NCBI GenBank assembly: GCA_013423325.1
Contig: BLJB01000003.1
Location: 124,001-188,000 of the forward strand
DNA from: Usnea hakonensis
Lineage: Eukaryota > Ascomycota > Lecanoromycetes > Lecanorales > Parmeliaceae
DNA: 64,000 nucleotides
Reading direction: 5' to 3'
Under the pieces are notes generated by a model that saw only the letters and a program-made list of their open reading frames with translations, did no database searches and had not been told where the DNA came from. Every line of letters starts with the position of its first letter. Within the stretch, counting starts at the first letter, position 1. This document shows positions 1 through 11,512 of the stretch, piece by piece. Made by a program: the position numbers and the translations under genes.

Positions 1-890
1 GTAGTCTGATCCAGTGGAAGATTGCCATTAGGGGTGGCGTAGTGAGTGTGTTTCGATAGAGCACAACCGGGAAGATAGAGATGATGAGAGGGTCCCAGAA
101 GAAAGATGCGCTTACTGTACGGTATCAGTAGATGGACCAGGGTCGTGGGGAAGCTGGCGTGTGGTACGCTTGTGACACATCGAGCATCCTGTAAGCCCAG
201 GCTGCTGCAGGGCCTGAGTATGCATAGCCAGCGTGCCTGAAGACAATTAGAAGCCTTTTAATCCACTCGAAAGAAGCATGATCAACTTACGGAGCAATAA
301 TTATTCTAGCACCCGGCTTTGGAACTTGGTATTGGTCAGTCATGCCCCGTTCAGCGTCTTCTAGCCAGCCTTCGAGTTGGCTTGTCAGCGTTGGACCGTG
401 ATCAGTATACCATGATCCAGCATGACTGGCTTCCCGTATGGACAATGAGCCCATTATCGTCGACTTCCAACTTGCATAGATAAACGTGTGACGAAGATGA
501 TTTAGTAATCGGGCGCCTGGGCAGGCACTTTTGTTTAGTGTGAGTTCTCCTAACTAGTAGTACCTGCCTGGTGAATGTATACAAAGTGTCACTGACCTTT
601 CCATGAATAATCAATTAAACCTCGCATGGATCAATACAAGCGCCGAGTATTAAATTACAAGGTATTTTAGATCAATAAGACGTAAAGTAAAGTATCGTTG
701 GGTCTTGCCTATTGGCCATTGGCGCGTGCATAGGCTTGGCGTAGATTCGCGTTTTCGGAGCTTGCAAAATGTGCCCGTCATCATTTTTGTAAAAGGTACA
801 TCCTCGCATATACGTATACAAGAGCTCTTTCCAGGACTATCGTACGCATTACTAGATTCAATCCAGTTCAATCTTTATTCTTTAAACATC
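1..890. other. gene-poor left edge
   Basis: No reading frame here has a recognisable domain or a spliceable continuation. The short open frames on the minus strand (402-614, 650-871) have no protein-like composition. The last 100-150 bases probably hold the promoter and leader of the gene starting at 891. Confidence 0.5.
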
Positions 891-1614
891 ATGACTTTCA
901 AACGCAAACGCTCCGACTCTGGCACTTCTCCATCTTCATCAAGCACCACCACTCTTCCCTCACGCGACCCTTCTTCGAGCCCCTGTCCAGACATCTCTAT
1001 GCTCGATGATGCTTCTTTTTCTGCGCAACCAATACACCGTCCTGAAATTCTTCCCTCTCATCTCAATTCGCGCACAAGGAAAAGGTTCCGCGACAATAGA
1101 CCCAATGAATCTGAAATACATGGTACGTATCTCTTGCAATGCATTCGGTACGCTTCTGCGCCCTTTCATCCATCTCTGCTGACAGGCTATTTCATTAGCA
1201 ACAACATACGAGAGGCTCTTCTTAGCAGCTCGTTCCCCTCCTCCCACTGAGCATTCAACGCCATCTCAGAATGTGAACAATCGCCCATCGCCACTACAAA
1301 GACAATCGTCTCTGCACAATTTTTGGCCCATATCTTCTTCGACTCCTGCCGTCTCTGAGCCGATAATGGCACAAGCTCCCGTCAATGTTGCTTGCGAAGA
1401 TTGCGAAGCTTCGCTTTCAGCTCAGGACTCAGACATCTGTATGGGGGGAGTCGATGGTGGAGCGACAGATGGAGCTGACTATGCGTGTCGCTCTTGCAAC
1501 CGAAATGTCTGTGGCACTTGTGCTATCGTGGAGGTTGGCGAGGGTAGAGAATGTTTGCAATGTAGGATAGCCCCACGGAAAAAATGGGTCGGGGGGATCG
1601 GATGGATGCTATGA
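891..1614 (+). CDS. conserved fungal protein with C-terminal 8-cysteine zinc-binding-like module
   Basis: Two exons, 891-1122 and 1199-1614, joined across a 76-nt GT-AG intron (donor GTACGT, branch CTGAC, acceptor TTAG), giving 215 aa. The N-terminus is Ser/Thr-rich with a basic start (MTFKRKRSDSG), which may be a nuclear signal. The middle carries a TYERLFLAARS segment and a hydrophobic LHNFWPI motif. The C-terminal 75 residues hold four CxxC pairs (CEDC, CRSC, CGTC, CLQC), enough to ligate two metal ions in a RING- or zinc-ribbon-like fold, and end in the aromatic tail KKWVGGIGWML. I recognise the arrangement from uncharacterised Pezizomycotina proteins but know no assigned function. Metal binding is inferred from cysteine spacing only. 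Confidence 0.75.
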
Positions 1615-2495
1615 AGAAGGACGACGGAATTTTGAGTCTATTTTGATGTGGCAGCAGAAGGTCTACCTCAATGTGAGGGATGTTAGCTGAAGGCAACCTT
1701 GCCCGTAAGGCCCCGAAATATCTCGTGATGGACATTGCTTCCAGGTCTTGCGACAGTCGTACCTTACTCGCTAGACAGCTCGCAGGTACTTTCGACATTC
1801 TTTTTATGCCATTCATGAAAGACTGGTGTGGCAATGTTTCGCCATCCATGTCATCAGGCCGAAGGTCTTACCAAGGCTCTGACGTGTATGTCTGCACACT
1901 TGGGTGAGATTCATCGTTGCCATTTCTATTGGTTTTTGGACAAGGAAAGATGGGATGAATGTGTCACGTAGTATTGCACAGCATCTGGCCGATAGGTAAT
2001 AATGAAAAATAAATAACTTACTTTACTTTACGCAATTCACATACTTAGCTTAAGATAATGATGCCAATTGCTCACGGGCCACACGGATCCGACCGGCGTC
2101 TATTAGCCGGAGCTAATGCGAGGCTACACGAATTCCTCCATTTAGATTTGACGACAGCTTGACCTTTAGGGAAATTGGGCACAAGGCTTTTTAAGTCTTT
2201 ACCTTACTTTACTCAAAGCAAATTCAGTCACAAGATTTACAACACTCTTGCGTTTGCAATATTTCTTCAAAGAACCCTCGTATACTAAATCGTCTCTGTC
2301 ACAAGTCTCTTCTCACACTCTATAGGTGGTATTCGAACATTCACATCTGCCGGAGATTTTGCCTCCTCATTCTAAGATTCCTCTAGCCGCCGACTCCGCT
2401 AACGCGTCATGTCTATCATTCCTTTACCCAACATGTGCCCTCAATAGAAAGCACGAACTTACTCTGATCCTACTGATACGCTCTCCTTCGCAACC
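1615..2495. other. intergenic region
   Basis: No supported gene. The sequence is AT-biased and contains several copies of short CTTACTTTAC-like words (about 2016-2032 and 2203-2215) upstream of the F-box gene; these are common in fungal promoters and not diagnostic. The leader of the F-box gene probably starts within the last 200 bases. Confidence 0.45.
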
Positions 2496-4419
2496 ATGCT
2501 TAATGAACGCTCACTCAAGGCCCCAACCACACCCCTCATTGACCGTGGCCAGTGCAAATCCACCCCACGTGCTCTCACCGTCAAACCTCCTCCGGCTTCA
2601 AAACCCAGATTCAGGAATCAAACCGAAGATGACATATCCGTGCAGAGCCTCTCTCAAGCTGGCGATCAGAGCATCGATACCCCGGATGACCCTTTCCTTA
2701 TTCCACCGCTGAAGCCGTGCAAAGACTCAGATTTTCCCAGAACGCATGTACAGAACCTACCGCCGGAGATACTGGAAGGCGTATTTGGACATGTTGTTGG
2801 TCATCTGGGTTCTACATCATCGGATCTGTCCGGTTCTCAAAACAATGTAAGGAATTGGAATGCAATAATGCGGCATCCCCGCAGGAAAAACGTGGCGGAT
2901 CTGGCTCTAGTGTCAGAGACATGGAGGAGACTTGTTCAAGAGAGAGTCTACCGGCATAGTGAGAAGGCTTCAACATCCCCGATCAAGTTTGAATTCACTA
3001 ACACCGGTAAAAGTCAAGATACAGGGAACAAGGGCAGCTCTTGAAGAATGCGCTGAATGGTTCCTGCGGAACCGTCATCTCCAGGTGTACGTGCGCCACT
3101 TCGAAGTCCTAGTCCCAATATGGGAGATGAGGCCTGGACAGCCTCAACACCGCTTTGTGGTGGATCCACATCCGGATGCTCAGTTCAGTCTGTTCCACAC
3201 ATTCCAGGGCCTTGCAATCAACCCGAATTGGACAGAAGACGGTCAACCTGGTCCAACAGCATTTCGACTTGCTTCGAAGAATGCTACGATAGAAGAGATA
3301 TTTGGATGTGCACAAGCTCTCTTTCCCTATCTCTGCGCTCTCACAATCGAAGGCGGCCACTGTAAACGGCCTCCACAGGTTCGCTACTTTCGCGAAGAAA
3401 ATGTCATCAATGCACTTCGAGATCTGAGGCCGGTGGTCACCATACCTTCCGATGTTGGTACCATCGATTCAAGGATTACCAATCAGTCAACCCCAGCATT
3501 CTTGCAACAAAATCCTCAATTAACCTCGCCTACATTTCGTCCGTCTAAACCATATGTTCCATCTTCTTTTCCACAGGTAATTGAGCCTCAGCTGCCACAT
3601 CTCTCACACACTACAACTCTCATCCTTAAGGGTGCTTGGAACATGGTCCGCTCCTCCGCCGACTTCTTCACCCTTGCAAATGCTCTGCCCTCCATCCGTG
3701 AGTTCCACTGCACCTACCACAAACCGAAAACGGGTGCCTACAGAGCTATCTGTGACTCTCTCGCCTACGACTTTCCGCCTACGATTACTAGTCTCAACCT
3801 CTGCCTAGAAGGTCTTTATACTAAGAACGCGTCCTCGATCAAAAAATGGCGAAAGCTTTACCCTACTCACCACATCTGCCGCAACCTTGGTGCTGTCGCA
3901 CCTCAGCTCGAGAGCCTCACCTACACCGGAAGAGTATGCGGTGCCATATTTTCGTCTGCGATCAAAGCGGCAGAGCAGACACGCAGCTGCTGCACACGCC
4001 TCAAATCTATTGACATTGTTGTCAACAATGTGTGTCGTGACCCATCAACTCACAATGACGGGACAGGGATGTACAATTTCGCATTCATTCAAGGTTTCGA
4101 GGCTCTCGTCGTACAAGGCGTGCGAGTGCTGCAAACATACACATCTATTAAAAATCTGCGTATCCGATTCATCGATCTGGACAGTCCAGCACCACAGCTG
4201 AATCCTACGTTCCACCTTGAGGGCAATCGAGCGTGGGGTCTTTGGAGCGAGGAGATTCTATCGCTCCTAAGGGAAGCGCGCCCGGATGTGAGGTTTCTTG
4301 GATGGCCGGGAAAAATGGATGGAGCGGAGGAGGTGCTGGAGAAGGATGCCACAGGGTTAAGGAGGAGTGTCGGGGTGGAATATTACAAGGCCATGGCGCA
4401 TGTCGGGAGTTTCCATTAA
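2496..4419 (+). CDS. F-box domain protein
   Basis: Exons 2496-2958 and 3014-4419 flank a 55-nt intron (GTGAGA ... CACTAAC ... AG) and encode 622 aa. The N-terminal 80 residues are Pro/Lys-rich and disordered. An F-box-like segment follows (about residues 83-150): NLPPEILEGVFGHVVGHL, a loop, then DLALVSETWRRLVQERVYRHI; the intron falls right at the end of this domain. The remaining 470 residues are the leucine-spaced, non-canonical substrate-binding region usual for large fungal F-box proteins, ending in a conserved-looking EYYKAMAHVGSFH tail. Such proteins recruit substrates to the SCF ubiquitin ligase through Skp1; the substrate here is unknown. The first in-frame ATG after the 5' leader was taken as the start. 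Confidence 0.8.
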
Positions 4420-4630
4420 TGCTATATGAAGGATGCGGGGGATGCGGGAATATACCCAGGTGTTTTAGGAGATATTGCTATCGTGGCACTGCAAAAGCTT
4501 GCCAGATTTACGGCATCTAATGGGGTCACGAGGATCTGCTCTGCACGAGTACGGGATGAATGATAATAGTACTTAGCTGACTGGGCTAACAAGTGTGATA
4601 ATACAATACGACGAAAAGATTGCTTGTTAC

Positions 4631-6505
4631 TTATTCTACCTTTTTACGCTGTTGTCTCACCCCGTCCCCTACCCTCGTTTCTCCAGCCCTCTGCCGTTCC
4701 GAATCCGACCCCTTCGCTCCTATATCCCGGACCATGATCCCCAAAATCCAACAATTGACCGCAAAGAACGCTAGGCCGGCCACGAAGAGTCCAGGGAAAA
4801 AGGTGCTTTTGCCGAGAAATTCAAGTCGGTAGGCTTGGTAGAGCCAGAGGGCCTGATTGGTGTGGGGTGAGTGATGGTTTTTCTTTGTTTATATACGTTA
4901 TGTTGTGGGATGGTGGTGGTTTGGGTTTGGGAGGATCGAGGGGAGGGGATAGGGAAGTGGGAGGCGTACCTGTGTAGCGAGCCAGAGAAATGCGGCGGTG
5001 AGACCGAGGCGCGGGGAGGAGAGGAGGGTGGAGGAGGGGAGGTAGAAGGGGAGGAGGATTATGTACCAGAGGAAATACTAGGAGGGGAGGTCAGTTAATG
5101 TGTTGGTGATCAACAAATTGAGGAGTAGCATGATAAAGCTCGATAAATAAAACAGAAGGTACTGGTCCGTATATGCATAGACACACCTCGTCGCCAACCG
5201 CGCAAATCTTGATCTCGGGTGGAAAATGCAAAAACATACAGCAGCTAGTATTCGCTGGTCGTCACCGACCCAACTACTAATTAGCCGATCTGAGGCTTAT
5301 CTTTGGCTGAGCGGACGGGAAGCCGAGTTTTCAACAGTCTGTGGCCGTATGTAGGAGGACAGGTTCTAATGTGAAATATAATGGGACTTGTGCATGAATT
5401 GCTCCAAACTTGAAAAAAGGGGTATAAAGCATTATTACCGTTTGGTGCAAGGGTATCTCCTATAGTATAGGGAAATCGTTCTTTTACGTACCTGGCTCGT
5501 ACACACCTTGTTGAATGTTACAAAGGCAAATGTCTGTGCTAGCATCGTACCAGCAAGATCCTTCTTCGCTAAGGCGAGAGGGATCAAGAATGCACTGAGA
5601 GCTAGCTGTGGGATAAAGGCAAGGGATTCGAATTTGACAGCACCAGTTGCAGATGGGACAGCTGAAGATAGGTACAGGAGCGTGTTGTATGGTGAGAAGT
5701 TGTGCCGATGGTCGATCCGGGTAAGATGGTGCAGGTAAGTGTGGGTGAGAAAGGGTTTCGAGTAGGTGGCGTACATGAGAATATTGAGCGCCATGAACGT
5801 GGAAAGTGAGAATACGACGAGGATGATGCGTGATGGTGTGAGGAATGTCAGTAGGGATTGCCAGATGGAGGTTGCTAAAGGCTTCTTTTCAGATGGGCTG
5901 GAACTTTTCTTAGGCACCGATGTTGCCTGAGGCTCCAGATACCAAAGGATGGAGACTCCGTAAATGAATGGATAGATTTTGAAGTGGACTGCCAGACCAA
6001 GCAAGACACCAGCCAGCATAATTCGTTGGTTCAGAACAGCCCACAGCAATGCAACCACCATGACCCCCAACAATCCCTCCGAACTTCCCCGCGTGCTAAT
6101 CGTGGCGACCATGGGATTCAATAGCCAAATACTAGCAAACTTCAGCGCCCGATCCGTCGTCATAGCTCCACCTCTCGGCGAGCGAAGTACGAGCACAATA
6201 AGCCATCCTGCGACAACGTCTGCAAGGGCGAATAAGACTTTGCCAAAGGAGAACCATGCTGCGCCAGACCGTGCGGTTGGTAGGAGAATCCAAGCTAGTA
6301 ATGGCGTATAGCGGTACGTTTCTCGCTCATAGGGGGAGAGGCCACGGGAGACGTAGCGAGCGGCGTCGGTAAAAACGAAATAGTCAATGTCTGTGTATGG
6401 GACAGGAGAAAGTTTGTCTTGTACAAGGCCGTAGAGCAACAGAGTGACTCGGAGGAGCACGGCAGAAGTGAAAACAATTGAGGATGTAAAAAACGAAGTT
6501 GACAT
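4631..6505 (-). CDS. GPI14: GPI mannosyltransferase 1 (PIG-M / Gpi14)
   Basis: Three minus-strand exons, 6505-5492, 5077-4970 and 4852-4631, give 447 aa. The enzyme adds the first alpha-1,4-mannose from dolichol-phosphate-mannose to GlcN-PI on the luminal side of the ER during GPI-anchor synthesis. Recognition rests on the PIG-M signature YTDIDYFVFTDAARYV near residue 37 (the DxD pair is catalytic in the family), the following SPYERETYRYTPLLAW, about ten hydrophobic spans, and the late TFNKVCTSQYFLWYIILLP block, which is restored exactly when exon 1 is joined to exon 2. The first intron is long for this genome (414 nt). Plus-strand open frames at 4620-5098 are shadows of exons 2 and 3. It lies head-to-head with MEF1. 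Confidence 0.93.
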
Positions 6506-6807
6506 TTCCTACCGCTTTCAAACAGCGAGTGTGGATCTTGGATCAGAGACGATATCAGAGGAACGCTGCTTCAGACCTCGACATCACCGCTCAGCAAGAC
6601 TCAGAGTATTATGCCCATAGCTTCTCATAAATATCAAGTAGAACGCGGAAATAGCTATGTAAGAACTAAAAAGAGTGAAATGTCGACCAAAGTCATATAT
6701 TGGGGGTGAAATAGAGATCTATTACATAGGGCTGAAAAAAATCGCTTGGCAGCTTCAAGATCTTCGTTTTTGCCGGACGCAGTGACCAGTCTCTAATTCG
6801 CTCAGAG
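6506..6807. promoter_or_regulatory. shared divergent promoter GPI14 / MEF1
   Basis: Only 302 bases separate the start codons of the divergently transcribed GPI14 and MEF1 genes, so both core promoters and leaders must lie here. No TATA box in good position and no clear palindromic operator is visible; this is typical of housekeeping genes. Confidence 0.6.
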
Positions 6808-9345
6808 ATGAGATCGCAGAATGTGCTGAGAGCGCCCAGGCATCTCTTAAGTCATCCGCGAGTCCGTCTTTATTCTTTGAGGCCAGGCTGCCTCAACGCG
6901 ACAAGATGTGCCTCTACGTCCCCTCGTCCGTTGCAGACACAGCACCTATCTCTAGATCGACGATGGCAGCAGCGGCGCCAGGCAAGTGTAGCAGCAGCAG
7001 TGTAGGTATCAGTAAATTTTCGAGGATCAAATGCTAATTGAAGCAGGTTGGAGAAAGCGGCGGAGCCAGAAAATCTTGCCCAAGAGACCATTATCGAAAA
7101 CCTTGCCCCCCAAGAGGCCCAACGATTATCTCGCGTACGCAACATTGGAATAGCTGTGAGTTTGCTTTCCTTGTGGAAGACATCAGCAAGGTAATTTATG
7201 CCTTCAGGCCCACATCGATAGCGGAAAGACAACCGTCACAGAGCGCGTCCTGTATTACACTGGTCGAATCAACTCCATACATGAAGTCCGAGGCAAAGAT
7301 GCGGTGGGGGCGAAGATGGACTCTATGGATCTAGAAAGGGAGAAGGGTATTACTATTCAGTCTGCTGCCACCTACTGCGATTGGATCAAGCGCGAGGATG
7401 GCAAAAACGAGAAATACCATATCAACTTGATCGACACACCTGGTCACATCGACTTTACGATAGAGGTAGAAAGGGCACTCAGAGTACTAGATGGCGCATG
7501 CATGATACTATGTGCGGTTTCTGGGGTGCAGTCACAAACAATCACAGTGGACCGGCAGATGAAGAGGTACAACGTGCCTAGGATATCGTTCGTCAACAAG
7601 ATGGACCGAGCAGGCGCCAATCCGTTCAAGGCAGTCGATCAAATCAACCACAAGCTTAGGCTGCCCGCAGCAGCTGTGCAGGTACCCATTGGAGTGGAAG
7701 ATGAGTTCAAGGGCGTAGTCGACCTTGTCAGGATGAAGGCTATCTACAGCGAAGGGCTCAAAGGAGAAACAGTACGAGAGTCGGGCGAAATACCTCCAAA
7801 TGTGCGGCCACTTGCCGATGAAAAAAGAGCCAAGCTCATAGAGACTCTGGCCGATGTCGATGATGAGATTGCAGAGATATTTCTGGACGAACGAACACCG
7901 TCAGTCGAGCAGATCAGAGCTGCCATTAGGCGTGCCACGATAGCTCTGAAGTTCACACCAGTCTTTATGGGCTCAGCACTGGCAGACAAATCCGTACAGC
8001 CAATGCTCGATGGTGTCTGTGACTACCTGCCCAACCCATCCGAAGTTGAGAATCTGGCTTTGGATCAACGGCGGCGGGAGGCACCAGTCAAGCTCATTTC
8101 TTATAATTCTTTACCTTTTGTCGGCTTAGCATTCAAACTCGAAGAGAGCAATTTTGGTCAACTAACCTACATCCGCGTCTACCAAGGCTCCCTTCGCAAA
8201 GGTATCTACGTGTTCAACGCGCGCACCAACAAGAAGGTCAAAGTGCCTAGGATAGTACGCATGCATTCTAACGAGATGGAGGAAGTGCAAGAAATTGGTG
8301 CAGGAGAGATCTGTGCGGTCTTCGGTATCGATTGCGCATCCGGCGATACTTTCACTGACGGTCAGCTTGGGTACTCCATGACATCCATGTTCGTCCCTGA
8401 GCCTGTTATCTCCCTCTCAATCAAGCCAAAAGATAACAAAGACCTTCCCAATTTCTCGAAAGCAATGGCTCGTTTCCAGCGTGAAGATCCTACGTTCCGG
8501 GTGCACATCGACGACGAAAGCTCACAAACCATCATCTCGGGCATGGGTGAATTGCACCTTGACATCTACGTGGAGCGAATGCGCCGCGAATACAGGGTTG
8601 CCTGTGAGACTGGTCAGCCCCAAGTGGCATGGCGTGAGACTATAACTCAAAGAGTAGAATTTGACCATACGCTCAAGAAACAGACTGGCGGTGCTGGGGA
8701 CTATGCTAGAGTAGTCGGCTTTATGGAGCCCAGTGGCGCTTTAGAAGAAAACAAGTTCGAAGACCAAGTCAGCGGCGGCAGTATATCCGACAAATTCCTC
8801 TTCGCTTGTGATAAGGGCTTCCAGCTCTCCTGCCGCCAAGGCCCCCTAGTTGGCCACAAAGTGCTTGGGACTTCTATGATCATCAATGACGGTGCAACAC
8901 ATATGACCGATTCCAGTGAAATGGCTTTCAAGAATGCGACACAGCAAGCTTTCCGTAAAGCTTTCAACCAAGGCCGTCCACAAATCCTCGAACCGTTGAT
9001 GAAAACAACCATTACTGCCCCAAATGAATTTCAAGGAAACATAGTGGGCTTATTGAACAAGCGAAATGCGTCGATCAATGATACAGAGATTGGACCTGAA
9101 GATTTCACGCTGTATGCTGATTGCAGCTTGAATGGTATGTTTGGTTTCAGCACGCAGTTGAGGGCTGCGACACAGGGAAAGGGGGAGTTTGGAATGGAAT
9201 TTAGTCATTACAGTCCTGCGCCAATGCAGTTGCAGTAAGCTGACCTCTCTGTGTTGTCGTATATGAAGAGCTTACTGATTGGGCTTGTAGGAAGGAGCTA
9301 GTGGCGAAGCATGAGAAGGCTTTGGCCGAAAAGAACAAAAAGTGA
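6808..9345 (+). CDS. MEF1: mitochondrial elongation factor G (EF-G1)
   Basis: Four exons, 6808-7001, 7047-7155, 7208-9234 and 9291-9345, encode 794 aa. The protein drives ribosome translocation in mitochondrial translation with GTP. The N-terminal 70 residues are Arg/Ser-rich without acids, as in a mitochondrial presequence. The G domain shows P-loop AHIDSGKTT (about residue 103), switch motif REKGITIQSA, DTPGHIDF and NKMDRAG; EF-G domains II-V follow, with RVHIDDESSQTIISGMGELH in domain III and the domain V end YSPAPMQLQ. Intron 2 splits the P-loop codon series between IGIA and AHIDSG, and the last exon adds only a Lys-rich 17-residue tail. Length matches fungal Mef1 rather than the release factor Mef2. 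Confidence 0.95.
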
Positions 9346-9643
9346 CCAGAAAGCTGGAGTATTCGCTTAGCTTACATACCAGTCATCGTGTGTATCACTA
9401 ATGCTGTATGTGAGTGCCTCCCACTTTCGAGTTGGGGGACGAAAGCATCTATATGGCGTTTCTCCGACTGGTAATGTGTCGCGATATTCAATCTAGGTTT
9501 CATGTGATATATCTATATATGTTGTGCGTGGTTGATCGTATCAAGGTTCATGCTTTGCCCTATTTTCCTCCTCTTCTTCTTCTTCTAGGACAAAGCAGCA
9601 GGATGTGTATGAGTATTGTACATAGCTACTCACGGCTCGACTC

Positions 9644-10472
9644 TTAGCCTTGGACCCAAGCAACAAGCCCTTGCACGAATGACGCTAGGCCAAAAACACC
9701 CGCACTAACTGCAATACCGACATCCGCATTGTGAGAGCAGACGCCAACTCCGATCCCTAAAGTAGGCGAGAAGAAGAGAAGCAGGATTAACAGCGACGCT
9801 ACTTTGGCTCTGTCGATGACCCGTCTGACGACAATAATCTCTCGATTGTCAGCTTCGATACAGGCGCGGGATGTCTTGTCATCGGCATTGCTGCAGATAT
9901 CTTCCTGTAGGTGGTCAAACTCTTTGTTGTTGAGTCCAGGTAAAGAGCCGACATTGTCGATGTCCACAGGGTAATCTACTGAGCGTAAGAAGAGGTGCAG
10001 GTTGTAAAGTGCTTCTGTGAGTAAGGGGTCGGGAGTGAAGTCTCCAAGGTGAGTTCGAAATGGCGATCCGCGATGTCCGGCGCAATATGGTCGAGGCCCG
10101 CAGTGCATGACCTTAAGAAGAACAATCAGCGAGATGAGAGACATCAAGCTGGCTACCAGAAAGCGGGCTTACCTGTTTGACTCTGGCAGTGCCGACAACA
10201 AGACCCATGACTAGGTTTCCCACAATTCTGTGGAACCAGCTTCTGGTGACAGCCTGAAAGATTTGCTTCTGAGATGAGCTCAAGATGAAACTTCCATCTA
10301 CTTCTGGGATGATGGCATTGATAAGGATAGCTCGTCCGTCGAGGTGCTGCACGGCAATAACACAAGCCTTGGGGCTGGCATTTGCTTTGCAGCTGCTAGC
10401 GTGCCTGGTGGCAGCGGCAAGGCCACGTTCAAGGTCAACCATGCTGGTTATAGTCATCCTTAAGAGGAGCAC
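9644..10472 (-). CDS. putative two-transmembrane protein of unknown function
   Basis: Exons 10472-10173 and 10111-9644 join in frame across a 61-nt intron (GTAAGC ... TTAAG) for 255 aa. The N-terminal half contains a roadblock- or profilin-like run (CVIAVQHLDGRAILINAIIPEVDGSFILSS is split across positions 10370-10290) without a motif I can name. The C-terminal 90 residues hold a charged helix (REIIVVRRVIDRAKVA) followed by two hydrophobic spans, SLLILLLFFSPTLGIGVGV and GIAVSAGVFGLASFVQGLVA. That layout recalls fungal proteins of the DUF6594 type, but the defining Pro/Leu motifs are absent, so I do not assign it. Start alternatives are the ATGs at 10457 and 10442. Confidence 0.55.
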
Positions 10473-11512
10473 ATATAAATAAATTTATTTATCTTTTCGT
10501 CATGCGATAGGTACAATCAGAAGCCCGCGAGAATAAAGAGAACAGGAAAATGGGGAGAAGGGGCAGGACCTCTATCTATATTGCACTTCCATGTATGCCG
10601 ATTATTCAAAATCAAACGAGGGCAATCGAAAAATCCAGCCCAGAAGAATAGAACTAGCCATCGAGTCACAACGTCAAAGCCATCGGACATCCGTGAAATG
10701 AGGATCAAAAAAACGAGGCAGTGAAATATCAGACAGGCTCAAGCAGACACAGCGAAGGTATTGCGAGAAGCAACGACGGCAATATACGGAGTACATTGCA
10801 GATATTACAGGGATCAGAGGCGGAATGGCGCTAAAATTACGGACTTGGATGGGAGGGATTGGTTGTAACAGGGTTCATTCCGCATGGGCCAACCCAAAGC
10901 ATGGCCACGCCAAATTAGTCTCTCCGCCCAGTTTTGGCTGATGCAATGCAAATTTTGGTGGGTTGTGGGTTGTGATAGGTGTATCCCCTTTTACTACATG
11001 TCCCCACCCTCTTCCCGCTAGGTAGATCTAGGCTAGTAACATGGGCACCCCCCCTTGCGCTAAAAGAACGCGCCATAAGGTACCCGGCCATGGGCCATGC
11101 ACCATTATTGCTGCTACCTAGGGCCATTGCTATTACCATAGCCCTACAAAGGTACAAATTTTTCTATGGTAGCTAGACTAAGCACATGAGGAATAAAGTC
11201 AAACAGCCAAGATCCGAGATACCCTCTTGACCTTCGCTCTTCACGTTCGCTCTTCATTTTTGCCCACCCGTCCTTGTACAAATGTCAACGCCACCATGCA
11301 AGGGTGAGCGAAGACGTGAAAGCGAAGGTGAGAGAGCGAAGGTGGGGTTACATCCTGCCGGACTTCTCTCAATTAATTGTCTTAAATTTACCTACTTCTT
11401 CTCTATTTCCGTCTATATAAATACACCCGAGTCATCCTTCTACTCTATAGCATGCGAGTCTCAGATGAGCTAGACCTTTTCCTCTTTGCGATCAAGATTA
11501 GAGTCAGCCGAC
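10473..11512. other. intergenic region with imperfect inverted repeat
   Basis: No gene is supported. A C-rich stretch around 10860-11170 has no coding signal. At 11228-11254 and 11304-11343 lie related GCGAA/TTCGC-containing tracts in opposite orientation (CTTCGCTCTTCACG versus GAGCGAAGACGTGAAAGCG), and the right tract also repeats GAGCGAAGGTG directly. They sit 170-285 bases upstream of the Zn2Cys6-ankyrin gene. Confidence 0.4.

Noticed and set aside
681..2032. 13-bp inverted repeat CGTAAAGTAAAGT (681-693) and its complement (2020-2032) flanking the first gene
   Set aside because: Low-complexity AAAGT words are frequent in this DNA, similarity stops at 13 bp and no target duplication is present.
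4620..5098. Plus-strand open frames (4620-4832, 4871-5098)
   Set aside because: They are the antisense of GPI14 exons 2 and 3, whose protein motifs and splice phases are convincing.
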